Below are positions 36,171 through 45,154 of a stretch of 64,000 nt of DNA, one piece after another; within the stretch, counting starts at the first letter, position 1, and the number at the start of each line of letters is the position of its first letter. Below the pieces are notes generated by a model. It was given only the letters and a program-made list of their open reading frames with translations, had not been told where the DNA came from and made no database searches. A program made the position numbers and the translations under genes. The stretch is from Adhaeribacter pallidiroseus (GTDB lineage: Bacteria; Bacteroidota; Bacteroidia; Cytophagales; Hymenobacteraceae), in contig NZ_QASA01000001.1 in the NCBI RefSeq assembly GCF_003340495.1, positions 3,100,001 to 3,164,000 on the forward strand. The letters run 5' to 3'.

Positions 36171-37562
36171 CTACCAGGTACGGGTATCGTTGCGATCGCG
36201 ACAACATGCTATTGGCTTCGTCGTCGTTTTTAAATTTTCCTTAGCCGGATCCCAGTAAACCTTCCGTTTCAGCTTCATGGCAATCTGGTGAATCAGGCAG
36301 GTAGAGCAGGAACGGTGGCCCACTTCCACGGGCGCAATCGGTGGCTGGCGCGATTTTACGGATTCCAGCCAATTGCCGTGATGGTCCTGGCTTTCGTACA
36401 AATGAATTTCTTCGGGGCCAATTTTTGAAATTAATATTTTGGGGTTACTCGCTTCTAAAGCTTTAGTACCGGTTTTTTTAGCTACCGGGTCACTGGCTGT
36501 TACCGAATAATCGCCGCGGGTTACAAAAATCCATCCCTCGGTACCTTCAAACCGGATGCCATTGGGCAAATCATTGCTCACGATCATTTTAACGCCGTTG
36601 GCATAAAGCGCTTCGGTGCGAAACTTACCGTGCACATCCCACAAACCTTTGGCCGGATATTCGGCCTGTCCCCACACTTCAATGGGTCCGGTATATTCGG
36701 TATCCATAGCCCAATGCGCACAATCTACGTGGTGTGAGCCCCAACCCGTGATCATGCCGGCACCAAACTGCTCGCAACGCAGCCAGCCCGGCCGGCTGTA
36801 ATCATTTTGCGGATGTACCCGCTTTTCGGTGTAATACACGTAAGGCGTAGACCCTAGCCAGGCATCGTAGTTTAAATTTTTCGGAATGGGCATTTCCGGT
36901 TCTTCTTCGCCGGCCGGATCGCCGGGCAAACCTACTTGTACCGTTTTTAGTTGGCCAATCCGGCCGTTGCGCACCAATTCGGCGGCGTATCTAAACTGGG
37001 CCGACGAGCGCTGCTGGCTGCCAATTTGCAAAATCCGGCCCGTCCGGTGAACGGCATTACTCAAGGCCCGACCTTCGGCAATGGTGAGAGAAGCTGGTTT
37101 TTGCAGGTACACATCTTTACCGGCTTCTACCGCGTGAATGCCAATGTAAGAGTGCTGATGATCCGGGGTACTAATCACAACTGCGTCGATATCTTTATTA
37201 GCCAGTAATTCCTGATGGTCGAAGTACACTTTAATGCCATCGTAAGGCTGGTTATTTTTCTTGCTGTAATAGGCATTCACCAATTGCTTGGCTTCGTTGG
37301 CGCGCTTTTGATCCAGGTCGCAGACGGCCATGATACGAGCCTGGTTATGCTTCCAGATGCCGGGCAGGTCGTGGTCGCGCGAAATGCGGCCGGTACCAAT
37401 GGCACCTACGTTAATTTGATTGCTGGGCGCATTTTTGCCAAAAACCGAGGCTGGTACAATGGTCGGAAAGCCAATACTAGCCAATGAAGTAGCTACCGTT
37501 CCGGTTATTGCTTTCTTAAGAAAGCCGCGCCGCGATAATTCAGAAAAGTCGTTCGTTGCCAT
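36171..37562 (-). CDS. Tat-exported Gfo/Idh/MocA oxidoreductase
   Basis: 463 residues. A twin-arginine signal SRRGFLKKAITG (about 9-20) with a hydrophobic stretch predicts export of the folded, cofactor-loaded enzyme. The Rossmann motif is VGAIGTGRISRDHD (about 52-65), followed by VISTPDHQHSYIGIHA, DVYLQKPASLTIAEGR and, in the second domain, GWGSHHVDCAHWAMD. The family oxidises or reduces sugars and cyclitols with NAD(P). Together with the lipoprotein relative downstream and the divergent GMC/gluconate-dehydrogenase-type pair, it suggests periplasmic oxidation to keto-sugars and subsequent processing; this pathway is inferred. Confidence 0.88.
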   Translation of the reverse strand: MATNDFSELSRRGFLKKAITGTVATSLASIGFPTIVPASVFGKNAPSNQINVGAIGTGRISRDHDLPGIWKHNQARIMAVCDLDQKRANEAKQLVNAYYSKKNNQPYDGIKVYFDHQELLANKDIDAVVISTPDHQHSYIGIHAVEAGKDVYLQKPASLTIAEGRALSNAVHRTGRILQIGSQQRSSAQFRYAAELVRNGRIGQLKTVQVGLPGDPAGEEEPEMPIPKNLNYDAWLGSTPYVYYTEKRVHPQNDYSRPGWLRCEQFGAGMITGWGSHHVDCAHWAMDTEYTGPIEVWGQAEYPAKGLWDVHGKFRTEALYANGVKMIVSNDLPNGIRFEGTEGWIFVTRGDYSVTASDPVAKKTGTKALEASNPKILISKIGPEEIHLYESQDHHGNWLESVKSRQPPIAPVEVGHRSCSTCLIHQIAMKLKRKVYWDPAKENLKTTTKPIACCRDRNDTRTW

Positions 37563-38210
37563 AAGCGATTTCGTTAATTTATCAAATTACTAAACCAGCC
37601 GGAAAATGGCAGCATTTAGTTGATAAATTTTTAAAATTTTGTCGTGAACCGACTATTAATTTTTAGCTAAATTAACATTTATAAAAGTAAAATGAGAAAC
37701 TACCTGAACTTGAACTATGAGTGTTACCCCTTCCCCTCCGGGACCTCCCCTAAAAACAGGGAAGAAATTGCCGATATTATTTCTTCTTATTTAAGTGCAA
37801 GGGTTAATATTACACTGTTTTATAAGTCAGAGCGTTTTAGCTCGCTTGATATTCTTTGATTTTAGGAGTAGCCGCCTCTCCTTCCCTGTTTTCAGGAAAG
37901 GTTTCCGCAGAGCGGAAGGGTTAAATACACCACCGATGAAACAGCTTAATTAGCAGCCTATACGAACACCTCAGTTATGCAAACGTTGACCATATAAATA
38001 TAAGCAAACCTCTATACAGTAGTAAATTTTAAAAAACCGGCCATTAAGCAAACTTTTGGTTAGCAGTATTTAAATAAGGTACTAGTAAAAATTAAAACAA
38101 ATAAATATATTTCTATGCTAAAGAATGCAAGGTAGCTTAAACCTGAAGGATATTTTATTAGCTAAAGCTACCTTACTCCAAATGTGCTTGTTGTTTTAAA
38201 TCACTTACCC
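37563..38210. other. Divergent intergenic region with MITE-like element
   Basis: About 650 bases between the leftward oxidoreductase and the rightward GMC gene. Its middle is taken up by a roughly 200-base inverted-repeat element (listed separately). The rest is AT-rich and must include promoters for both directions. No coding frame found. Confidence 0.55.
37726..37925. repeat. MITE-like inverted-repeat element
   Basis: Two arms of about 37-40 bases, at 37728-37764 and 37881-37920, are inverted and imperfect copies: left CCCTTCC...CCTAAAAACAGGGAAG, right its reverse complement with CCTGAAAACAGGGAAG at the inner end and CCCTTCCGC at the outer. Spacer about 116 bases with no coding frame. GC-rich arms stand out against the AT-rich surroundings. 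The layout matches a miniature inverted-repeat or dispersed palindromic element; no target duplication was identified. Confidence 0.6.
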
Positions 38211-39890
38211 ATGGCTAAACAAACCTACGATGCAATTGTAATTGGCTCCGGCGTGAGCGGTGGCTGGGCCGCCAAGGAATTAACCGAAAAAGGCCTGAAA
38301 GTTTTAATGCTGGAACGCGGCCACAATGTGGTGCACGTAAAAGATTATGTAAACGCCACCCGAGCCCCCTGGGATAACAAGTACCGGGGTTATCAACCTC
38401 AGCAAGCCATTATGGAAGCCGCCATTGCCGCGAACGATAAATCGGTCTACTCGCCGGGTAAGTTTACGGTTTCTACCGAAATTAAGGAAGCCCCTTATAC
38501 CCAAACCAAACCCTTTAACTGGTACCGGAGCTATAATGTAGGGGGCAAATCGCTGATGTGGGGCCGCCAGAGTTACCGGTTCAGCGAAATGGATTTTGAA
38601 GCCAACGCGAAAGAAGGTATTGCCATTGATTGGCCCATCCGGTACAAAGACCTGGCTCCGTGGTACAGTTACGTCGAAAAATTTGCCGGAATCAGCGGCA
38701 ACCGCGATGGTTTAGCCCAATTACCCGACGGCGAGTTTATGCCTCCTATTAAATTAAACTGCGTAGAGCAGGACATCTCTACCAAAATGACGGCGCATTT
38801 CAAAGGAAAGCGCACCATGATCAGTGGCCGTACCGCCAACTTAACCCAACCCTTAGGCGACCGCAATTGCTTAAGCCGCAGTAAATGCGCTTTGGGTTGC
38901 CCGTACGGGGGTTATTTCAGCACCCAGTCTTCTACTCTGCCCGCCGCCATGAAAACCGGCCGTTTAACTTTACGGCCACTTTCTATTGTAACCCGCCTTT
39001 TGTACGACCGCGATAAAAAGAAAGCCACGGGCGTAGAAATCATCGATGCCGAAAATAACCAGACTTACCAGTTTTATTCTAAAATTGTTTTTGTCTGCGC
39101 CTCTACTTTAAATTCTACCTGGGTGTTAATGAATTCGGCCACGGATGTTTGGCCCGATGGTTTGGGCAGCAGCAGCGGCGAGCTAGGATATAACTTAATG
39201 GATCACCACCTGGGGGTAAATGTAAGTGGTTTGGCCGAAGGCTTTGATGATAAGTATGTATATGGCCGCAATCCGTCGGGTATTTACGTGCCGCGCTTCC
39301 GGAATATCAATGGCGAAAAAAGTGATTTTTTGCGCGGTTACGGATACCAAGGCTCCGCCAATCGGGGCAATTGGGCGCGTAACGTAGCCGAATACAGCAT
39401 CGGGGTTGATTTAATGGAAGCTATTACCGAACCGGGTAAATGGTACTTTGGCATGGGCGCTTTCGGCGAAATGCTGCCTTACCACGAAAACAAGGTTACC
39501 CTAAATAAAAAAGACCTGGATAAATGGGGGCTGCCCACCTTATCCATTGATTGCGAATTAAAAGAAAACGAGAAAAAAATGCGCCTCGATATGCTGGAGG
39601 CGGGTAAAGAAATACTGGAGGCGGGCGGTTTAAAAAACGTAAACGGTAACGATCCGGGTTACAAACCCGGGGGCGCCATTCACGAAGTGGGTACGGCCCG
39701 CATGGGCCACGACCCTAAAACTTCCGTGTTGAATAAATACAACCAGGTTTGGGATGCCAAAAATGTTTTCGTAACCGATGGTTCTTGTTTTACTTCTTCG
39801 GCCTGCCAGAATCCTTCGCTAACGTTTATGGCCATGACCGCCCGGGCCGCCGATTTTGCCGTGAGCGAGTTAAAAAAACAAAATATTTAA
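38211..39890 (+). CDS. GMC-family oxidoreductase (dehydrogenase large subunit)
   Basis: 559 residues from ATG 38211 (MAKQTYDAIVIGSGVSGGWA); a GTG nine codons earlier is less likely. FAD-binding GSGVSGG near residue 12, then the GMC layout GGKSLMWGRQSYRF, CALGCPYGGYFSTQ and, at the C-terminus, HEVGTARMGHDP and CQNPSLTFMAM. It has no signal peptide of its own; the partner encoded 26 bases downstream has a Tat-like one, so the two likely cross the membrane together. Related complexes oxidise gluconate, glucosides or other sugars, often at C3. Substrate inferred only as a sugar. Confidence 0.9.
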   Translation: MAKQTYDAIVIGSGVSGGWAAKELTEKGLKVLMLERGHNVVHVKDYVNATRAPWDNKYRGYQPQQAIMEAAIAANDKSVYSPGKFTVSTEIKEAPYTQTKPFNWYRSYNVGGKSLMWGRQSYRFSEMDFEANAKEGIAIDWPIRYKDLAPWYSYVEKFAGISGNRDGLAQLPDGEFMPPIKLNCVEQDISTKMTAHFKGKRTMISGRTANLTQPLGDRNCLSRSKCALGCPYGGYFSTQSSTLPAAMKTGRLTLRPLSIVTRLLYDRDKKKATGVEIIDAENNQTYQFYSKIVFVCASTLNSTWVLMNSATDVWPDGLGSSSGELGYNLMDHHLGVNVSGLAEGFDDKYVYGRNPSGIYVPRFRNINGEKSDFLRGYGYQGSANRGNWARNVAEYSIGVDLMEAITEPGKWYFGMGAFGEMLPYHENKVTLNKKDLDKWGLPTLSIDCELKENEKKMRLDMLEAGKEILEAGGLKNVNGNDPGYKPGGAIHEVGTARMGHDPKTSVLNKYNQVWDAKNVFVTDGSCFTSSACQNPSLTFMAMTARAADFAVSELKKQNI

Positions 39891-39916
39891 AAAACACTTA
39901 GATAAACGGCACCAAC

Positions 39917-40516
39917 ATGAACAGAAGAGAAGCAATTGCTAGAGTAGCCTTGTTACTGGGCGGCACCGTAGTAGGCGGCGAGGCATTTGCCGCCGGATTT
40001 CAACTTAATTCCAACAACCAGGCTAGTACCCTTTTTTCCGCCGAAGACATCAAGCTGCTCCACGAAATTGGGGGTATTATATTACCGGGCCTTAATGGGA
40101 AACCGGGCGCCAAAGATGCCGATATTGGCGCTTTTATGGCTATGATGGTATCGGATTGTTATAATCCCGAACAGCAAAAAGTATTTACCACCGGCCTGCA
40201 AAAAATTAAAACCGACTTTAAAGCCACTTACGGCAAAGATTTTCCGCAAGGAAATGCCCCCGACCAATTGGAATTTTTAAAAAAATTAGATGCCGGGCAG
40301 CGGGCAACTCCCGTACCCGTAAAAACCGGTCGCCGGGATTACTTAAATACAGACGGACCGCCTGTGCATTATTTTTTAATGATGCGCCAGTTAACCATAC
40401 TCGGGTTTTGTACTTCCGAAATTGGGGCCACCAAAGCCTTGCGCTACGTAGAAGCACCCGGCCGTTACGACGGCAACGTGCCTTATAAAAAAGGAGAAGG
40501 TGCCTGGGCTATTTAG
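39917..40516 (+). CDS. Gluconate 2-dehydrogenase subunit 3-like protein
   Basis: 199 residues. The N-terminus MNRREAIARVALLLGGTVVG is a twin-arginine-like signal. The domain is the small subunit of FAD-dependent sugar dehydrogenases (LLHEIGGIILPGLNGKPGAK, AFMAMMVSDCYNPEQQ, HYFLMMRQLTILGFCTSEIG, EAPGRYDG). It serves as the export escort and partner of the GMC subunit encoded just upstream. No cytochrome subunit is adjacent, so the electron acceptor must be encoded elsewhere. Confidence 0.9.
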   Translation: MNRREAIARVALLLGGTVVGGEAFAAGFQLNSNNQASTLFSAEDIKLLHEIGGIILPGLNGKPGAKDADIGAFMAMMVSDCYNPEQQKVFTTGLQKIKTDFKATYGKDFPQGNAPDQLEFLKKLDAGQRATPVPVKTGRRDYLNTDGPPVHYFLMMRQLTILGFCTSEIGATKALRYVEAPGRYDGNVPYKKGEGAWAI

Positions 40517-40959
40517 TTTTAAATACGTAACATAAGACGCTAGCAGTTAGTCTACAGATAAACTGTAGCGTACCATTGTAGACGTTATTTTTCTTACGGG
40601 GAATGTAAGTAACTTTTTAATTATTTACTTTCCTCCGCAACACCCATCACTATCCTGCCAATTTTGTTTCTCCTGAATTTATTATAAAACTAATCTGTTT
40701 ACCTTATGTAATGGTTAACAAGCCTCGCTTTCAGGTTGCTGAGTAAGAAACAAGCTTTAAATTTTCTGGTGATTGTACTGTTGCTAGAATCAAAAGCGTG
40801 AATTTTTGCGCAGAAATTCTGATTGCTTCTGACTTCTGACTGTTAAGATATATTTTAAGAAGAGAATAAAAGAACAGTTTATTTTCTATCTTTACTCATA
40901 ATCTCCGCCGGCCGTATGATGCACATATGGCCTAAGCACAAAACCTAATCCGCAACAGC
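40517..40959. other. Intergenic region, no gene seen
   Basis: About 440 bases between two rightward genes. A short self-complementary stretch near the sugar-dehydrogenase end is too weak to call. No coding frame or RNA was recognised. The right end presumably holds the cold-shock protein promoter and a leader of the kind common for such genes. Confidence 0.45.
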
Positions 40960-41415
40960 ATGGGCAGATCACAAGAAACTTTCAATAAAAAAGAAAACGA
41001 AAAGAAAAAACAAAAAAAACGGCAGGATAAAGAAGAAAAAAAAGAAGAGCGAAAAGCGAATGCCAATAAAGGCCAAAGTTTAGACTCCATGCTCGCCTAC
41101 GTGGATGAGTTTGGTAATTTTTCTTCTACCCCACCAGATCCTAAACAAAGAGTAGAAATTCCTTTAGAAAACATTCGGATAGGTATTGCTAAACAAGAAG
41201 ATATTCCGGCAGAAACTACCCGTACCGGCATTGTTGCTTTCTTTAACGAATCCAAGGGCTACGGATTTATCAAAGATCAGCAATCGCAGGAAAGCATATT
41301 TGTGCACGTGAACGGACTAGTTGATCCGATCAAAGAAAATAATTTGGTAACTTTTGAAGTAGAAAGTACTCCCAAAGGGTTAACCGCCGTAAACGTTAAA
41401 AAATCGACGAAGTAA
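40960..41415 (+). CDS. Cold-shock-domain protein with basic N-terminal extension
   Basis: 151 residues. The first 35 residues are nearly all Lys, Glu, Arg and Gln (NKKENEKKKQKKRQDKEEKK), a charged single-helix or RNA-binding tail. The C-terminal 65 residues are a cold-shock domain with RNP1-like KGYGFIKDQ and RNP2-like SIFVHVNGL. It probably binds single-stranded RNA as a chaperone. The tail makes it longer than the roughly 70-residue CspA type; such tailed forms occur in Bacteroidota. Confidence 0.88.
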   Translation: MGRSQETFNKKENEKKKQKKRQDKEEKKEERKANANKGQSLDSMLAYVDEFGNFSSTPPDPKQRVEIPLENIRIGIAKQEDIPAETTRTGIVAFFNESKGYGFIKDQQSQESIFVHVNGLVDPIKENNLVTFEVESTPKGLTAVNVKKSTK

Positions 41416-41475
41416 ATACCGGAGCCTGTTGTAAAAACCCGCTAAGCTAAAGTTTACACCAGGCATTTTCTTCTT

Positions 41476-41571
41476 TTAAGCTTTATTCCGGATTAAACGC
41501 GTAATCCGGATTCCTAATACTACTACCGCTGCTGGTAATGCCAAAGCGGTTATTATTTTCATTGGATCCAT
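41476..41571 (-). CDS. Possible 31-residue membrane microprotein
   Basis: A 32-codon frame on the minus strand from ATG 41571 to TAA 41476 encodes MDPMKIITALALPAAVVVLG followed by IRITRLIRNKA: one hydrophobic helix and a basic tail, a common small membrane-protein design. It lies alone between the cold-shock gene and the HNH gene. A second ATG at 41562 is possible. Evidence is only composition and a clean frame, so it may be chance. Confidence 0.35.
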   Translation of the reverse strand: MDPMKIITALALPAAVVVLGIRITRLIRNKA

Positions 41572-41773
41572 TTTCTTATTCTTTTTAAATTCTCCTACGG
41601 TAAAACTTCTGTATTAGGTTCGTTTTTTGAAGCGATTATAGTTTTGCTTTAGCCTGAATTTTTACGTAAATTTTTAAATTTTATTAAATTTTCAATCCTT
41701 TTCCGGAAAGCTGCTTGCTTCCTGTTTTTTTTGAGAGCAGTTTTTTATGTCTGTGTCTGAAAGATTTTAGAAC

Positions 41774-42325
41774 TTGACCGAACCCCAAACACCAGCCTTT
41801 CCTACCGCAACAAAGTCCAATAGTTTCTTTTTAGAGGCTTTACCATTTAAAAAGCTGAAGTTAAAATATGAATGGCAAAGCCGGGTTATATTCTTTGATC
41901 CGAGCTTGATTTATTCTCGCCTTTCGATTAATTGTTACCGAAGAAATCAAAGGCATTTAACTTTCAAGGACTTGTTCCCGGACTACCAAAACGGTATTTG
42001 TTCCTGTGGCTGCGGGCAAGCTCTTTGGGGAAGGCGAAAACGCTGGGCTTCAGATGATTGCACGGCGTTTGCGCTCGCTATTTGGGCCATTATTGATGGA
42101 CAAGTAGGTAAATTTGAGTACTTCGTGACCAAATACAATAGTAAAAAATGCGCTGTTTGCGGATCCAGGCGCCATTTAAAAGTAGATCATATTGTGCCCG
42201 TAAAACACGGTGGCGGTGGTTGCTGGCTCTCTAACTACCAATTGCTCTGCCATAGCTGCCACGTTATTAAAACCAACAAAGATTTTGGCTGGAAACAGCA
42301 ATCCGCTGACACCTTAACTACTTAA
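41774..42325 (+). CDS. HNH endonuclease-type protein
   Basis: 183 residues if started at TTG 41774. The C-terminal third is an HNH domain: CAVCGSRRHLKVDHIVPVKH (zinc Cys pair and the DH of the first motif), GGGCWLSNYQLLC, and CHSCHVIKTNKD. The upstream part has another Cys cluster (CSCGCGQALWG). The frame has no ATG at all; one lies at 41747 in frame but a TAG at 41768 separates it, so the gene either uses a rare TTG start or has been truncated by a stop. No phage or restriction genes are nearby. Target unknown. Confidence 0.7.
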   Translation: MTEPQTPAFPTATKSNSFFLEALPFKKLKLKYEWQSRVIFFDPSLIYSRLSINCYRRNQRHLTFKDLFPDYQNGICSCGCGQALWGRRKRWASDDCTAFALAIWAIIDGQVGKFEYFVTKYNSKKCAVCGSRRHLKVDHIVPVKHGGGGCWLSNYQLLCHSCHVIKTNKDFGWKQQSADTLTT

Positions 42326-42480
42326 ATTAAGCCAAAAACTTAGCTAAATTTAAAAATTCGAGCTGGGCTGGTACTACCTAGCTGTTTGAAGTAATAGTCC
42401 TAGTCTAGCTTAGTGGGTACCAAGGCTTTGATCATTAAAATAAAGGCCCAGGCTAATAAATAATTTAAAATTTAAAAAAA

Positions 42481-42515
42481 TCCGGTAAGATGCCTTGTGT
42501 AAGCATCTTACCGGA
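42481..42515 (-). terminator. Intrinsic terminator of the HtrA gene
   Basis: TCCGGTAAGATGC (42481-42493) and its exact complement (42503-42515) with a nine-base loop. On the minus strand a run of seven T follows. It lies 25 bases past the leftward HtrA stop. Confidence 0.9.
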
Positions 42516-42540
42516 AAATTAGATTCTATCTTTTATACTC

Positions 42541-44049
42541 CTAGGCCCCCAATGGGAAATTAAACACGAAACCAGTACCATCGGGAGTAACACCATCTAA
42601 GCGCACCGTGCTACTCCGGGAAGATTGCAGGGCTTCGTCTAAGTCGGCTACGTTGTTAACCGGGCGGCCATTTACGTTCGTAATAATAGTACCCCGCGGA
42701 ATACCGGCACTTTCAAAAAAGCCACCTTCCTGCAATTCGGTAATCATTACCCCGGAGCGTAAGCGATACTGTTGTTTCACCCGGTCGGGTACCGGCGCAA
42801 AGGAAGCCCCAAATTTACTGTTCAGACCCCGTCCGGAATTAGTACCGGCTACTGCTCCCGCCGATTCAGCACCTTTTAGGGTTACCGAGGCATTAGTCGA
42901 TTTTTTGCCGCGCATGTACACCAGTTCTACTTTATCGCCCGGCCGGTGACGCGCAATTCTTTCGGAAAACTCCGCCGAGGAACCTACTTTTACCCCGTCG
43001 ATACTCGTAATGATATCGCCTTCTTTTAAGCCAGCGGCCGCCGCGCCACTACCGGCTTGTACACCGGTAATGTACACCCCTTTCACCGAGGCCGGATTAA
43101 TGCCTTGTTCGCGTAGCATTTGATCCTCAACGGATGGTGCCGGGAAGCTTACGCCCAGGTAACCGCGCCGTACTTCGCCGTATTTGCGAAAATCACTCAC
43201 TACTTTCTTAACTAAGTTCACCGGAATGGCAAAACCGTAGCCCGCGTAACTCCCTGTTTGCGAAGCAATAGCGGCATTAATACCGATGAGCTGTCCGGAG
43301 GCACTTACCAAAGCTCCGCCACTGTTACCGGGGTTAATAGCCGCATCGGTTTGAATAAACGACTCAATGGCCGAACCAGCCGCCCGTGATCGGCCCTGGT
43401 AATTTTCCCGGCTGGGCTGGTCCAGTATCCCGATACTCCGGCCCTTCGCGCTCACAATTCCGGCGGTAACCGTAGAATTTAAAGAAAGCGGATAACCTAC
43501 TGCCAGTACCCATTCGCCTACCTGCACGTTATCGGAATTTCCTAACTCCACAATGGGCAGATTGGTACCCTCTACTTTTACCAAAGCTAAGTCGGTGCTC
43601 GGGTCGCGGCCCACTAATTTCGCTTTAAACGATCGTTTATCCGGCAGAATAACTTCTATTTGGGAGGCATTTTCGATCACGTGGTTATTGGTAACAATAA
43701 ACCCATCGGGCGTAATTAAAACGCCGGACCCGGAAGCCATGGCTTGTTCCCCAGACTGCGGAGAGCCAAAAAAATCATCGAGAGAACTGCTGGCTCCGCC
43801 GCCGGAATAAGTAGTTTTTATGTGCACCACCGCCGGCGAGACCAGACTGGCGGCTGGCACAAAATCGGGGTTATTGGCCGAAGAATTAGGCGCAGCCCGT
43901 TCACTCACTAAATTTATAGGAGGCGTCTCGGCTTGGTAGTAGTAGGCACTTTCCCGGTTATCGAAACGCTTATCAAAAAATCGATAACCAGCTATAGCCA
44001 TAACTGCTGAAATCAGGGCAATTAATACAACGGAGAATCCTTTTTTCAT
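42541..44049 (-). CDS. HtrA/DegP-family periplasmic serine protease
   Basis: 502 residues. An uncleaved or cleavable N-terminal hydrophobic segment (about 4-22) sends it to the periplasm. The trypsin-like domain has the triad H123 (TNNHVIENA), D153 (STDLALVKVE) and S243 (NPGNSGGALV). Two PDZ domains follow (about 290-380 and 410-500; GYLGVSFPAP and KSGxMI-like SGVMITELQEGG). It degrades or refolds damaged envelope proteins. The two-PDZ form is the typical Do type. It is monocistronic with a strong terminator. Confidence 0.94.
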   Translation of the reverse strand: MKKGFSVVLIALISAVMAIAGYRFFDKRFDNRESAYYYQAETPPINLVSERAAPNSSANNPDFVPAASLVSPAVVHIKTTYSGGGASSSLDDFFGSPQSGEQAMASGSGVLITPDGFIVTNNHVIENASQIEVILPDKRSFKAKLVGRDPSTDLALVKVEGTNLPIVELGNSDNVQVGEWVLAVGYPLSLNSTVTAGIVSAKGRSIGILDQPSRENYQGRSRAAGSAIESFIQTDAAINPGNSGGALVSASGQLIGINAAIASQTGSYAGYGFAIPVNLVKKVVSDFRKYGEVRRGYLGVSFPAPSVEDQMLREQGINPASVKGVYITGVQAGSGAAAAGLKEGDIITSIDGVKVGSSAEFSERIARHRPGDKVELVYMRGKKSTNASVTLKGAESAGAVAGTNSGRGLNSKFGASFAPVPDRVKQQYRLRSGVMITELQEGGFFESAGIPRGTIITNVNGRPVNNVADLDEALQSSRSSTVRLDGVTPDGTGFVFNFPLGA

Positions 44050-44576
44050 AGCGGTTTAATATTTTTAAATAATAGTGATGCCGGTTACTTTACCGAACAA
44101 TTAATAATGTTATCCCTGCAAAAATAATAACTGCTTCAACAATTTTAAATCTGTTAGCATTTATTCACGCCTTGGTTTTAAGGAGAGTTGGCTATTTTGG
44201 ATCTATTTGAAGGAGCTTAGCCGGTGATACCGGGTAAAGAAAAAAACTTTGAAAATTCATTCAGACAGGTAACAAGCCTAAAAAATTGCGGCGTTCGCAT
44301 TCTGAACCGCCGGGAAAGGCTTTGCTTGAACTGGAGTAATGCTTTTTTAAATATTTTATTTACCAGTACTTTTATCCTTATTCGCTTTTTCTGTTTTCCT
44401 GAACCAGGCAAATAGTTTTTACTTACCTATTAGGGTACTACGTTGGGGCAAAAAAGTTTATCTAACAAGAGGATATTTTAAGGTATCCGGTAGTTCCGGG
44501 GCTATTTTAAATTCTGCCTGTAGCCACCCGCAAAAAAAAGCAATGGCATTATTATAAAGCAAAAAAGCCAACGGAA
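44050..44576. other. Intergenic region, no gene seen
   Basis: About 530 bases between the starts and ends of leftward genes. Two overlapping short frames on opposite strands near 44217-44415 show no family resemblance and were not called. No terminator for the HtrA upstream side or RNA gene is evident. Confidence 0.5.
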
Positions 44577-45029
44577 TTACTTTTCGGGATCCTTGCGGAC
44601 TAAACTTGCGGAATTAATGCAATAACGCAATCCGGTTGGCTCCGGCCCATCCGGAAATACATGGCCCAAATGGCCATCACAAACATTACAACGTACTTCG
44701 ATGCGTTGCAGGTGGTAGCTATCGTCGAATAAATAGCGTAAGGCACTTTTGCTAACAGGTTGTTTAAAACTGGGCCAGCCCGAAATAGCGTGGTATTTTT
44801 CTCCTGAATCAAATAAACGGCTGCGGCAACCAGCGCATACGTACGCACCGGGTTCATACGAGCGGCAATAAGCGTTGCGGTAAGGAGGTTCGGTGGCGTG
44901 TTGCCGTAAAACTTGGAATTGAGCTGGCGTTAACTGCTGGCGCCATGCATCCTCTGTTTTTTCTACCCGTTGGGGCGGCTCCGGATTACTGTATTTGGCA
45001 TATTTGAGTACATCTATCCAACGCAACAT
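44577..45029 (-). CDS. msrB: Peptide-methionine (R)-S-oxide reductase
   Basis: 150 residues from ATG 45029 (MLRWIDVLKYAKYSNPEPP); an ATG two codons earlier exists. MsrB reduces methionine-R-sulfoxide in proteins. Zinc Cys pairs are CAGC and CNVC, with GWPSFKQPV between them, and the catalytic Cys lies in RYCINSASL. No signal peptide, so cytoplasmic. It stands alone, with no msrA nearby. Confidence 0.94.
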   Translation of the reverse strand: MLRWIDVLKYAKYSNPEPPQRVEKTEDAWRQQLTPAQFQVLRQHATEPPYRNAYCRSYEPGAYVCAGCRSRLFDSGEKYHAISGWPSFKQPVSKSALRYLFDDSYHLQRIEVRCNVCDGHLGHVFPDGPEPTGLRYCINSASLVRKDPEK

Positions 45030-45154
45030 AAGCAAGCACTTTTTTTAAAAAAACAGAGTGGTTTCCAGCAGTTTCCTTAGTTTATTAGTAATAACAAGTA
45101 TCTGGGAGCGGGCAAAAACATCCCACCTTGTTTTGCGTTTAGTTTTTTTTATAG

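Noticed and set aside
41774-42325. Group II intron or phage module around the HNH protein
   Set aside because: No intron RNA domains, reverse transcriptase or phage genes adjoin it.
44217-44415. Two short frames of about 63 codons on opposite strands
   Set aside because: They mirror each other, lack family resemblance and sit in an intergenic gap.
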